Origin: Ochrobactrum sp. Q0168
GTDB lineage: Bacteria > Pseudomonadota > Alphaproteobacteria > Rhizobiales > Rhizobiaceae
Assembly: GCF_016427605.1 (NCBI RefSeq)
Contig: NZ_JAELXQ010000020.1
Coordinates: 1-64,000, forward strand
Reading direction: 5' to 3'
Length of the DNA stretch: 64,000 bases
Shown here: in pieces, positions 26,684-34,757 of the stretch
Layout: every line of letters begins with the position of its first letter
Numbering within the stretch: the stretch's first letter is position 1
Program-made: the position numbers and the translations under genes
The notes under the pieces: generated by a model
Seen by the model: the letters and a program-made list of their open reading frames with translations, nothing else
What the model was told of the DNA's origin: nothing
Database searches by the model: none

Positions 26684-28198
26684 ATGAGCGAACAGCCAGT
26701 GTTTCGCATTGAGGGCGTGCGCAAATCCTTTGGCCCTGTGACGGTGCTGCAGGGTGTGGACCTCGACCTCAAAGCAGGCGCAGTGACGGTTTTGATGGGT
26801 GCCAATGGCGCCGGAAAATCGACGCTCGTGCGTATCCTCTCCGGCGTCTATACGCGCGGTGCTGGCACTATCACGCTGGCGGATGCCACCTTCGAACCGG
26901 CAACGCCCGCCGAGGCGATCCGGGCTGGCGTCGTCACTGTGCACCAGAATATTAATGATGGGGTCGTTGCCGATCTCGATGTTGCGACCAATCTCACGCT
27001 TGATCGGTTGAACGGGCGTGGAGCGCGGCTATTTTTCAATCCGCGCCGGGTCCGTCGCGAAGCGGCAGCGGTCGCCTCGCGCATGGGCCTTGGCATCGAT
27101 CTTGCGGCCAATATCAATGACCTGACCCTTGCGGATCGGCAGATGGTGGCGATAGCGCGTGCCATGGCGCATCAACCGAAAGTGCTGATCCTCGACGAAC
27201 CGACATCGTCGCTTTCCAGTGCCGAGGCGGATCGTCTGTTTGACCTGGTCGATCGTTTGAAGGCGCGGGGCGTCGCCATTCTCTATATCTCTCACCGCAT
27301 GTCGGATATTCGTCGCCTTGCCGACAGCATCGTCTCGCTCCGCGACGGTCGCATCACTGGCCGTTTCGAGGGACCGAAGCTCGATTATGAGGGCGCAGTC
27401 AATGCCATGCTGGGGCGCAAGATGTCGGCTGGCACCGTTGTCGTCCGCGATGCCGGTCGCCCGGTCTTCAGTGTGCGAGGCCTCAAGCTTTCCGAACAGA
27501 CGCGGCCCTTCGATTTTGATCTCGGCGATGGCGAGATCGTCGCCGTCACGGGTCTTGTCGGTGTCGGCAAGACGGCGCTTGCGGAAACGTTGTTTGGCGC
27601 GCGCGCTGCGGCAGCTGGCGAAATGACGCTTGATGGCGTGAATTACGCACCGACGACGACCGGTCAAGCGATTGCCAGAGGCGTTTTCCTTGTCGCCAAG
27701 GACCGTGCCATCAGCGGCATCGTGCCGGACTTCAATATCTACGAGAATATCAGTTTGCCGTTCCTGCGCCGGCTTTCGTCTTTCGGTATTGCCAGCCGCC
27801 GGGCAGAGAAGGCAGCCGCGCGCCGGCAGATTTCCTCGCTCGGTGTCGTTTGTCGCAGTGAGCGCGACGAGATGCAGACACTGTCAGGCGGAAACCAGCA
27901 GAAGGTGATGGTCGGCCGTTGGCTTTCGGAGCCGTCGCGGCTGCTCATCCTCGATGAGCCTTTCCAGGGCGTCGATATCGCCGCGCGTCGCGACATAGGT
28001 GAGAAGTTGCGCGCTTCTGCGGCAGGGCGCACCACAATTCTTTTCGTCACGGAGCTGGATGAAGCCTTCGAAGTTGCCGACCGCATCCTGGTGATGTCGG
28101 AACACACCATCGTAGGCGAGCACCGTAATCTCGACATCGATGTCGAGCGGCTGCTCTCTCAGATTGCCGGACAATCCCATCAACAGGTCAGTGCATGA
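26684..28198 (+). CDS. CUT2 sugar ABC transporter ATPase of the mtnK/mtnA regulon
   Basis: Encodes 504 residues with two nucleotide-binding domains. The first has Walker A GANGAGKST and Walker B VLILDEPTSSLS. The second has signature LSGGNQQKVMVGRWL and LILDEPFQGVD. Its Walker A reads GLVGVGKTAL and so keeps the lysine that is usually lost in the second domain of this family; the other two CUT2 ATPases in this window have GSGRTE and GAGQEN. The ATG follows GGGAGGAATTT. It drives import with the downstream permease and binding protein. By shared control and divergence from mtnK, the cargo is probably 5-methylthioribose, 5-deoxyribose or a similar pentose. Confidence 0.9.
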   Translation: MSEQPVFRIEGVRKSFGPVTVLQGVDLDLKAGAVTVLMGANGAGKSTLVRILSGVYTRGAGTITLADATFEPATPAEAIRAGVVTVHQNINDGVVADLDVATNLTLDRLNGRGARLFFNPRRVRREAAAVASRMGLGIDLAANINDLTLADRQMVAIARAMAHQPKVLILDEPTSSLSSAEADRLFDLVDRLKARGVAILYISHRMSDIRRLADSIVSLRDGRITGRFEGPKLDYEGAVNAMLGRKMSAGTVVVRDAGRPVFSVRGLKLSEQTRPFDFDLGDGEIVAVTGLVGVGKTALAETLFGARAAAAGEMTLDGVNYAPTTTGQAIARGVFLVAKDRAISGIVPDFNIYENISLPFLRRLSSFGIASRRAEKAAARRQISSLGVVCRSERDEMQTLSGGNQQKVMVGRWLSEPSRLLILDEPFQGVDIAARRDIGEKLRASAAGRTTILFVTELDEAFEVADRILVMSEHTIVGEHRNLDIDVERLLSQIAGQSHQQVSA

Positions 28199-29247
28199 TG
28201 ATAAGTGAAAAGAGTAAATCAGCCGCAACCGCTGCAGTTCAGCCCCCGTCCCTGAACATACGGGAAATCGTGATCAAATATGGCTTCCTCGTGCTGCTTG
28301 CGGGCATGGTGCTCTATTTCTCAGCTGTAACCGGTGGTTTCGCTTCGCCCCAGAGCGCGGTCTTTATCCTGCAGTCCGTGTCGATCACGGGAATTCTTGC
28401 GCTCGGCGTCACGGCGACATTGGTTGTGGGCGGTTTCGATCTTTCCATTGGCTCCGTTGCCACCACGGCCATGATGGCTTCGTCCTATGTGATGGTGGTC
28501 TTGGGCGGTGATGCTCTGACAGCGACGCTCGTCTGTCTTGCGGTGGGCGTGATCGTGGGTCTGATCAACGGGATCATCATCGTCTATATGCGCGTTCCAG
28601 ATCTGCTGGCGACGCTTGGAATGATGTTCCTGCTGCTCGGCCTGCAGCGCATCCCGACCGAGGGGCGTTCAATCGCAACGGGCATGACGCTTCCTGACGG
28701 TTCGACAGCAACCGGCGCTTTCAGCCCGGCCTTCCTGGCGCTCGGTCGCCACCGCTTCGATTTCATCTTGCCAAATCTGGTGCCAGTTTCGGTCGTCGTG
28801 CTGATCGTGCTGGCCATCCTCATCTGGTTCTTTTTGGAATATACCCGCTTTGGCCGGATGATGTATGCTGTCGGCTCCAACGAGCGTGCGGCAAGCCTCG
28901 CAGGCGCGCCGGTGAACGCCTACAAGATCTCGGCATATGTCATCTCCGGCGTCTTTGCCTCTATCGGCGGCATTCTGCTTGCTGCCCGTCTTGGGCGCGG
29001 CGATATCGCCTCTGGCAATAATCTGCTTCTCGATGCTGTTGCCGCGGCCCTCATTGGTTTCGCAGTACTCGGCGCAGCCAAGCCAAATGCGTTCGGCACC
29101 GCCGTAGGCGCGCTCTTTGTCGGCATCCTTTTGCAGGGCCTGACGATGATGAATGCGCCTTATTACACCCAGGATTTCGTCAAGGGCGCCGTGCTCGTCA
29201 TCGCCCTGATTTTCACCTTTGCGCTCTCGAAAAGAGGCAAACGCTGA
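28195..29247 (+). CDS. CUT2 sugar ABC transporter permease of the mtnK/mtnA regulon
   Basis: Encodes 350 residues, with an N-terminal cytoplasmic tail (~25 residues) and about ten membrane segments. Conserved family text includes LALGVTATLVVGGFDLSIGSVAT, LINGIIIVYMRVPDLLATLG and GRMMYAVGSNERAASLAGAPV. It forms the membrane pore. The start overlaps the ATPase stop (ATGATG), so translation is coupled. It precedes the binding-protein gene, the reverse of the gene order in the 15740-19306 transporter. Confidence 0.9.
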   Translation: MMISEKSKSAATAAVQPPSLNIREIVIKYGFLVLLAGMVLYFSAVTGGFASPQSAVFILQSVSITGILALGVTATLVVGGFDLSIGSVATTAMMASSYVMVVLGGDALTATLVCLAVGVIVGLINGIIIVYMRVPDLLATLGMMFLLLGLQRIPTEGRSIATGMTLPDGSTATGAFSPAFLALGRHRFDFILPNLVPVSVVVLIVLAILIWFFLEYTRFGRMMYAVGSNERAASLAGAPVNAYKISAYVISGVFASIGGILLAARLGRGDIASGNNLLLDAVAAALIGFAVLGAAKPNAFGTAVGALFVGILLQGLTMMNAPYYTQDFVKGAVLVIALIFTFALSKRGKR

Positions 29248-29297
29248 AGCGGGAACCTTCAGCGGGCTACCAATATTGATCAGTGGAGGAGACTGAC

Positions 29298-30341
29298 ATG
29301 AATTTCACGCGTAGAACCCTGGGCAAGCTGACGCTCGGGCTGATGGCCGCAGCAACATTTGCCGCACCATCCATTGCGGCCGATATGCCGAAACCCTTCG
29401 ACAAGCCGGGTGACGTGAAGATCGCACTCGTGCGCTATCTATCGACCGGCGACTTCTTCCAGTCTTACCTTGCGGGCGTTGAAGCGCAGGCTAAGGCGCT
29501 GGGCGTTCAGCTTCAAGTGTTTGACAGCCGTCAGGATGCGGCCTTGCAGGCTGATATGGTGGACCAGGCAATCGCGCTTGGTGTGCAGGGTATCATTATC
29601 CAGCACGGGCTGACGGAATCGATGAAGGAAGCTGCCAAGCGTGCGGTCGATGCTGGCATCAAGGTCGTCGCTTTCGATGTGAACGTCGAGAACGAGAAGA
29701 TTCCGCAAGTCGAGCAGTCCGATCATGACCTGGCTCGCTTGGCACTCGAGCAGGCGATCAAGGACAATGGCGAGAGCTTCAAGGCTGGCTATGTCTATGT
29801 TGCAGGCATCGCGCCGCTCGATCGTCGTGACGAGAAATGGAAAGAGTTCAAGACGAAATATTCTGGCATCAAGGAAGCTGCCCAATTTGGTACAATGGAT
29901 AATCCCATCGCCAATTCGGTCGCCAATCAAGCGCGATCGGTGATCTCTGCCAACCCCGACATCACCGTGATGTTCGCACCCTATGACGAATTCGCCAAGG
30001 GTGTGAAGATCGCGGTCGACGAAGCGGGCATGTCTTCCGATGTGAAAATTTATTCGGCGGATATCTCGACCTCAGATATCGCCGCCATGCGTGAATCCGG
30101 TTCTGCGTGGGTTGCGACTGCAGCGACCAACCCGGCTGTAGTCGGTCAGGTTTCCGTGCGCTCGCTCGCCATGCTTTTGGCCGGTGAAGATCCCGGCAAG
30201 CAGGTCATCGTGCCGCCGACGCTGATCACTCAGAAAGACCTTAACGATCAGGACATCAAGAATATGGAAGAGCTAGGCAAGAAGCTGCCGCAGTTCGCCC
30301 ATGCTGAAGTCGCCATGCCCGCGTGGATGCCGAAGCCATAA
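29298..30341 (+). CDS. CUT2 substrate-binding protein of the mtnK/mtnA regulon
   Basis: Encodes 347 residues from the ATG at 29298, with GGAGGAG seven bases upstream; an in-frame GTG at 29283 is less likely. A signal peptide (FTRRTLGKLTLG...APSIAAD, residues 1-29) exports it; the TRRT start resembles a weak Tat motif. The mature protein has the periplasmic sugar-binding fold (VKIALVRYLSTGDFF, GVQGIIIQHG, VVAFDVNVEN, VMFAPYDEFAKG). It should bind the substrate that MtnK phosphorylates. It is last in its operon and ends just before a strong terminator. Confidence 0.9.
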   Translation: MNFTRRTLGKLTLGLMAAATFAAPSIAADMPKPFDKPGDVKIALVRYLSTGDFFQSYLAGVEAQAKALGVQLQVFDSRQDAALQADMVDQAIALGVQGIIIQHGLTESMKEAAKRAVDAGIKVVAFDVNVENEKIPQVEQSDHDLARLALEQAIKDNGESFKAGYVYVAGIAPLDRRDEKWKEFKTKYSGIKEAAQFGTMDNPIANSVANQARSVISANPDITVMFAPYDEFAKGVKIAVDEAGMSSDVKIYSADISTSDIAAMRESGSAWVATAATNPAVVGQVSVRSLAMLLAGEDPGKQVIVPPTLITQKDLNDQDIKNMEELGKKLPQFAHAEVAMPAWMPKP

Positions 30342-30405
30342 ATAAAAAGCATTTCCTGCGGTCGCGTTTTGACTGGGGCCAATATAGGCATGACTGAATG
30401 AAGAA

Positions 30406-30434
30406 GGGGCGGTCCATTGGACCGCCCCTTTTTT
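30406..30434 (+). terminator. Rho-independent terminator of the ABC operon
   Basis: A perfect 10-bp GC-rich stem (GGGGCGGTCC and GGACCGCCCC) with an ATT loop is followed by six Ts. It lies 64 bases after the binding-protein stop and 45 bases before the end of the convergent aldolase-dehydrogenase gene. Confidence 0.9.
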
Positions 30435-30478
30435 GTATATCTGAACGACTGGGATTTGTCTGCCCGAGGCGTGAAAGA

Positions 30479-32533
30479 TCAGCGCATCGCCGCAGCGATA
30501 TTTCCACCATCGACGGTCGTTACGTCGGCGGTCGTGCGTTCTGCAAGCGCATGGTGGACGAAGGCACGGGCGACATCTTCCGCTGTCACTTCGAGGCCAA
30601 GCAGATTGCCACCCATATAGTCTTTCACGGAAAGACCCCGGGCGGCGGCCCGATTGGCTATCATCTCGTCGTTGAGCAGACCGGAACGGATACGATCCGC
30701 ATTAACCGCATTGACGCGGATGTTGTCGGCACCGTGTTCCAACGCGTATTGCCGCGAGAGGAAGAGCGTTGCCGCTTTTGGCAAGCCATAGGCGCCAAAC
30801 TTTGCGCCCGGATTGACAGCCTGCTTTGAGGCATTGAACAGCAGCACCCCACCCGTTTTCTGCATCTTCATGATACGCACTGCATTTTGCGCGACGCTCT
30901 GATGAGCGAAGAAATTGAGCTCGAAACTCTTACGAAGCAACGCATCGTCCATCGTGGCGATAGGGCTTTCCCAGGCCGCGCCAGCATTCGACACCACAAT
31001 ATCGACGCCGCCAAATGTTGCGACCGATTTGTCAAAGGCGGCGCGCACAGAGGCTGGATCGGTGATGTCGCAGGCAATGCCGATGGAGTTGTTACCGGCG
31101 GCCTTGGCAATTGTCGTCGCCTTCTCGCCGTCGAGATCGAGCGCAACAACATGAGCGCCTTCCGCCGCAAAGGCCTTGACGACGGCAGCACCGATGGCGC
31201 CCGCGCCCCCCGTGACGACAGCGACTTGCCCAGTGAAGGGCTTCGGTTTGGCGCCCGCAAGCTTCGCCTGTTCAAGCGACCAGTATTCAAGGTCAAAGAG
31301 ATCGGGACGACTGACTGGCTCGAACCGCCCTATGGATTCAGCATCGCGGGCTGCTTCGATCCACATCTCACCGACATCAACGGCAATGGTGGCATCCTTG
31401 AAGGTTCGTCCGTGGCCAAACATGCCAAGGCCGGGCACCAGCGTCAGGCGCGGCATGGGATCGAGCATGGTGCGCTTGACGTCATCGCGCACATCATTGC
31501 TGCGAAAATATTCGGTGTAATCGGCCACGAAGGTTGCAACGTGCTGGTCGATGACCGTGCGATAACCGGCGAGATCATCCGCAGTAGGCGCAGGCAACAC
31601 CATCGGGCCGGTTTTAATGCGGATTGAAAGATCCGGCGTAGAAACACCGCGCGCCGCCATGTCCTTGACCTCGCGGGCATTGACGAAATCGAGAATAGAA
31701 GGGGATGTGCGGAAAACAGTGACCATCCGGTCGTAGCGGCCTTCTCCCTTGTCGACGGCAACTGCGCCGCGCAGCATCGGGACGATATCGCCGGGCGTTA
31801 CCAGCGAAGCGGGAAGGACAGCGGGCGTGAAAGGGTTACGACCGTTTTTCCTGACGTGATTTTCCGCGACGGTGACATAGTAGATCATCCGATCATAGGC
31901 TTCTTTCGCGGTGTCGCCGAAAGTAAAGATGCCATGCTTGTCGAGTATAAGGCCCTCAACCTTCGGGTCCCGTTCGAATACTTCGACGGCTGCCTTGGCG
32001 AGAGCAAAGCCTGGCATGATATAAGGTACAAAGCCCATCTTCCTGCCAAAGAGTTCTGTGCACATCGCCTGGCTCTCGGCCTGGTCAGCAATGGCGAGAA
32101 TAGCCGTCGAATGCGTGTGTTCGATGAACTTGTGCGGAAGGAAGGCATGCAGCAGCGCTTCCACCGAAGGGTTCGGAGCAGCAGGATCGATGAGATTGGC
32201 GCGCAGCAGCGTCACCATGTCCTCATCCGAAAGCTTGTCGAGTTTACGGCTTTTGAGGAGTGCGTCGATTTTCACCGCAGGCAGGCCTGCAGGTTCGATG
32301 GTGCCCATGTCCCATCCGCTGCCCTTAACGCAGAGCACCGCATGAGTGTCGCCGACGAGGTCTGTCAGCTCGGTTTTTACCGACGTGTTGCCGCCGCCAT
32401 GCAGCACCAGTCGTGGCTCGCCGCCCAGAAGCCGCGTCGTATAGGTACGCAGCGCCAGATCACGGTTGATGCCTTTCAAGGCGTATTCGGCGATGATCTT
32501 TTCCGCTACGTCATCGCGCCAGAGATTTTCCAT
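30479..32533 (-). CDS. Bifunctional class II aldolase / short-chain dehydrogenase (RhaD-like)
   Basis: Encodes 684 residues. Residues ~1-400 are a class II (zinc) aldolase of the RhaD/FucA family with LVLHGGGNTSVK, catalytic-type E125, and metal ligands H139 and H141 (EHTHSTAILAIAD). From ~430 comes a short-chain dehydrogenase with the NAD site VTGGAGAIGAA, NAGAAWESP, active-site Ser in LFNASKQAV, and YGLPK. Rhizobial homologues act in rhamnose breakdown. Here it lies 60 bases after the regulator of the mtnK/mtnA regulon. An attractive role is cleavage of a 5-substituted ribulose 1-phosphate to dihydroxyacetone phosphate plus an aldehyde, with the fused dehydrogenase handling the aldehyde. 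GGGAGG precedes the ATG. Confidence 0.88.
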   Translation of the reverse strand: MENLWRDDVAEKIIAEYALKGINRDLALRTYTTRLLGGEPRLVLHGGGNTSVKTELTDLVGDTHAVLCVKGSGWDMGTIEPAGLPAVKIDALLKSRKLDKLSDEDMVTLLRANLIDPAAPNPSVEALLHAFLPHKFIEHTHSTAILAIADQAESQAMCTELFGRKMGFVPYIMPGFALAKAAVEVFERDPKVEGLILDKHGIFTFGDTAKEAYDRMIYYVTVAENHVRKNGRNPFTPAVLPASLVTPGDIVPMLRGAVAVDKGEGRYDRMVTVFRTSPSILDFVNAREVKDMAARGVSTPDLSIRIKTGPMVLPAPTADDLAGYRTVIDQHVATFVADYTEYFRSNDVRDDVKRTMLDPMPRLTLVPGLGMFGHGRTFKDATIAVDVGEMWIEAARDAESIGRFEPVSRPDLFDLEYWSLEQAKLAGAKPKPFTGQVAVVTGGAGAIGAAVVKAFAAEGAHVVALDLDGEKATTIAKAAGNNSIGIACDITDPASVRAAFDKSVATFGGVDIVVSNAGAAWESPIATMDDALLRKSFELNFFAHQSVAQNAVRIMKMQKTGGVLLFNASKQAVNPGAKFGAYGLPKAATLFLSRQYALEHGADNIRVNAVNADRIRSGLLNDEMIANRAAARGLSVKDYMGGNLLGLEVTAEDVARAFVHHALAERTTADVTTVDGGNIAAAMR

Positions 32534-32593
32534 GGTATTCAGCCTCCCGATAAACCGGCCCAGCCGGCATCGGCGGACCCTAACTGTGTTGGC

Positions 32594-33574
32594 TCAAGCC
32601 TTGCTTGAACCACCATTGCCGAGCCCATCCTTGCTCCAGCGATCCAGAATTCGACGTGCCATTGAGGCCGTAATAACGAGATGGGAAGCAAAGCCACCCT
32701 TCAATGCCGCCACCAGTGGCTCAAACTTGTTGTCTTCCTGCACGACGAGCATGCGTTTCCTGATGGCGCGAATGGAATCGAGATCGGCGGAAATGCAGCG
32801 CCTGTTGTGATTGCAATCCAGCCATTGGCCATCGCGGTCAATCAACTGACCGGCAATGACTCCGGCAGCGCCTTTCTCCCCCATGGCATGCATGTCTGCG
32901 GCAGAAAGCGCGCCACATTTGACGAGATGGCTGTCATCCTCGATACCGCCAACGGAATAGAGCGCCAGATTGCAGTCTGAGATCGTTGCAAGCTGTTCCT
33001 TGATAACAGGCTCGCAGCGCAGTTCATCGGCAAGGCGCTCGGACGAAAGCACGAGCGGTGCATAGACGTTGATGCCTTCCGCATTGAGACGGCGGGCGAT
33101 TTCCGTCGTGCACTGGTCTGGCCGGTAAGAATAAGGCGCACCGAGATTGCCGCAGAGTTGAACAACGGTAACGCCGCTCAGATCCGCAAAAGGCATCACG
33201 TCGGCAATGTGATAGACCGTACGGCCCCACGCGACGCCAACCCGATCACTTTTGTTGAGGAGTTCAAGGAAAACAGAAGCAGCGACGACTGGCATTTCAG
33301 CAGCCGGGTCCATTGCCTGCCGATCTTCCGGCACCAACCAGACAGTGTTCAGGCCCGTCGCGTCTTCCAGTTCGCGTGCCAGAACATCGTCAGAAAACAG
33401 CTCCGAAGAGGTCGAGATTGTGACGATCCCCATCTCGCGGGCCTTGCGCAGATACATCGCTATTGAGGCGCGAGAGATTCCAAGCCGTTGGGCTACTTCG
33501 TCCTGACGCAGGCCGTGCGTATAATAGAGCCAGGCGGCTTTGTGGATAATCTGGTCGTGGGGTCGGACGGGCAT
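32594..33574 (-). CDS. SorC-family transcriptional regulator of the mtnK/mtnA regulon
   Basis: Encodes 326 residues from ATG 33574; an in-frame TTG at 33622 lies inside an operator and is unlikely. An N-terminal helix-turn-helix (LRQDEVAQRLGISRASIAMYLRKAREMGIV, residues ~20-50) is joined to the large C-terminal sugar-phosphate-sensing domain of the SorC/DeoR-like family (VGVAWGRTVYHIAD, VVQLCGNLG, ALYSVGGI). Such proteins usually respond to a phosphorylated sugar intermediate. Two tandem copies of the operator motif lie 20-56 bases upstream, implying autoregulation. Matching copies control mtnK and the transporter, so the regulator probably senses an MtnK or MtnA product. Confidence 0.88.
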   Translation of the reverse strand: MPVRPHDQIIHKAAWLYYTHGLRQDEVAQRLGISRASIAMYLRKAREMGIVTISTSSELFSDDVLARELEDATGLNTVWLVPEDRQAMDPAAEMPVVAASVFLELLNKSDRVGVAWGRTVYHIADVMPFADLSGVTVVQLCGNLGAPYSYRPDQCTTEIARRLNAEGINVYAPLVLSSERLADELRCEPVIKEQLATISDCNLALYSVGGIEDDSHLVKCGALSAADMHAMGEKGAAGVIAGQLIDRDGQWLDCNHNRRCISADLDSIRAIRKRMLVVQEDNKFEPLVAALKGGFASHLVITASMARRILDRWSKDGLGNGGSSKA

Positions 33575-33593
33575 CGAGGTTCTTTCGTTGGAT

Positions 33594-33630
33594 ATTCTGA
33601 CATTAGTCAATGCTTCTGACAAAAGTCAAT
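33594..33630 (-). promoter_or_regulatory. Tandem operators upstream of the SorC-type regulator
   Basis: On the minus strand two direct copies of an 18-bp motif lie 19 bp apart: ATTGACTTTTGTCAGAAG (33613-33630) and ATTGACTAATGTCAGAAT (33594-33611). Both share the core ATTGAC-N3-TG(T/A)CAGAA with the copy before mtnK. TGAC-N4-GTCA within each is palindromic, as for a dimeric binding site. They probably mediate autoregulation and control of the downstream aldolase gene. Confidence 0.72.
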
Positions 33631-34140
33631 ACTGAACGCAAGTTGTTGGCGTTAGGAGCTTAAAAGAAAGGATAGAATCAGTGGCAAGCAAAGTTCGCGC
33701 ATGGGGGACGTTCGCCTGTCCATCCGACACAACCATGGGCAATCTTGGAGATTTTTGGGGTTGAAGGGCGGTGTTTTCGCTGTCGCAAAGACGCTGTACC
33801 GACCACGGTTATCGGATTTGAACTTATGGGAAAATAGGTCGCCTCAATGGCCATCAGCGTAAAAAGATAGGTTCCCATCTGCTTCTGGAAACAGAAGGTT
33901 CGGTGGTCTTTTTGGTATGAGCGTCGACCTAGCACCCTTCACGAGGAAAACCAATGCCACACTGGACGCGATAATCAAAATAAGAAATGGCTGAGGCCAG
34001 CGCGACGGAACCACGATCAGCAAGTGAAAGCTGGCCAGCACATCCCTCAAAACGACTAATACTGCGTAGCCCGTCAGAGCGGCGGGCCATTTTCTTTCTG
34101 CTCAGAGATTGATAGCTTTAAAAGGTGCTCTCACGAAAAT
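33631..34140. other. Intergenic region, no confident gene
   Basis: About 510 bases between the regulator promoter and rpsU. A minus-strand frame at 33844-34050 could encode a short membrane peptide (PFLILIIASSVALVFLV) but starts at TTG without a ribosome site. Nothing else is recognised. Confidence 0.35.
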
Positions 34141-34410
34141 TCAGGTGGTTGTAGCGGATGATTGGTTTCGCGGCCGGGAAGGAACCGTCTTTCTTTTGGG
34201 TTTTGGCAAAAGCCCTTCCCGTTGAGCCCTCTTTTTTGCGTCCTTACGCGCGCGGCGGATCGCTTCATCTTTTTCGCGAACACGCTTTTCAGATGGCTTC
34301 TCGTAAGCACGACGCGCCTTCATTTCACGAAAGACACCTTCGCGCTGCAGTTTCTTTTTGAGTACGCGGAGCGCTTGATCCACATTGTTATCTCGGACGA
34401 GTACCTGCAA
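34141..34410 (-). CDS. rpsU: 30S ribosomal protein S21
   Basis: Encodes 89 residues. It starts [25 protein letters not shown] and contains the basic helix [24 protein letters not shown] typical of S21, which binds 16S rRNA on the small subunit platform and helps initiation. It is longer than E. coli S21 (71) because of a basic C-terminal tail (residues ~70-89). The start codon is TTG, with AGGAT five to ten bases upstream. It lies 14 bases after a 59-residue gene and downstream of cspA on the same strand, a cold-shock-related grouping. Confidence 0.92.
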   Translation of the reverse strand: MQVLVRDNNVDQALRVLKKKLQREGVFREMKARRAYEKPSEKRVREKDEAIRRARKDAKKRAQREGLLPKPKRKTVPSRPRNQSSATTT

Positions 34411-34424
34411 TTTCTATCCTACTC

Positions 34425-34604
34425 TTATGATGATTTAATGTGTTCGCGTTCAAGTCGCGCAGCGCGAAGCCGCTCAGTCTTTGCATTGACGGCCGCTTTC
34501 TCGCTTTCCAGAATAGTTTTGGCCGTCCTGTCGGTGACGGCGTGCTTTGTTTCCATGCGCGAGAGAGGCTGCTTGAAGAGCGTTTCTTTTGTAAGCGCGC
34601 TCAT
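34425..34604 (-). CDS. Small charged protein (59 residues) between cspA and rpsU
   Basis: The frame begins ATG at 34604 with GGGAG 7-11 bases before it and reads MSALTKETLFKQPLSRMETK at its start. A helix rich in Glu, Lys and Arg follows (TAKTILESEKAAVNAKTERL), and it ends EREHIKSS at TAA 34425. It is highly charged and mostly helical, with no membrane segment or cysteine. It lies 14 bases before rpsU, so the two are probably co-transcribed. I recall similar short proteins beside cold-shock genes in Rhizobiales but know no function. An RNA- or ribosome-related role is only a guess from context. Confidence 0.7.
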   Translation of the reverse strand: MSALTKETLFKQPLSRMETKHAVTDRTAKTILESEKAAVNAKTERLRAARLEREHIKSS

Positions 34605-34662
34605 AAATATACTCCCTTAAGGCCTGATGGTTCCCCAATTGAGCCAAAAATAGGCCCAAATG

Positions 34663-34690
34663 AAAAAAAGGCCGGGCGAGCCCGACCTTC
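34663..34690 (-). terminator. Rho-independent terminator of cspA
   Basis: On the minus strand GGTCGGGC-TC-GCCCGGCC forms an eight-pair stem (one G-U) followed by seven Ts, 68 bases after the cspA stop. It separates cspA from the small gene and rpsU, unless read-through occurs. Confidence 0.85.
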
Positions 34691-34757
34691 CGATTGCCTC
34701 AACGAGCAGTGCCAGTACATCCGTGGTCAAAGTTCGGAGACAAGGTGTTCACTCAGA

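Noticed and set aside
33844-34050. Possible short membrane protein on the minus strand
   Set aside because: Starts at TTG with no ribosome site, and an in-frame stop lies a short way upstream. One hydrophobic stretch is not enough evidence.
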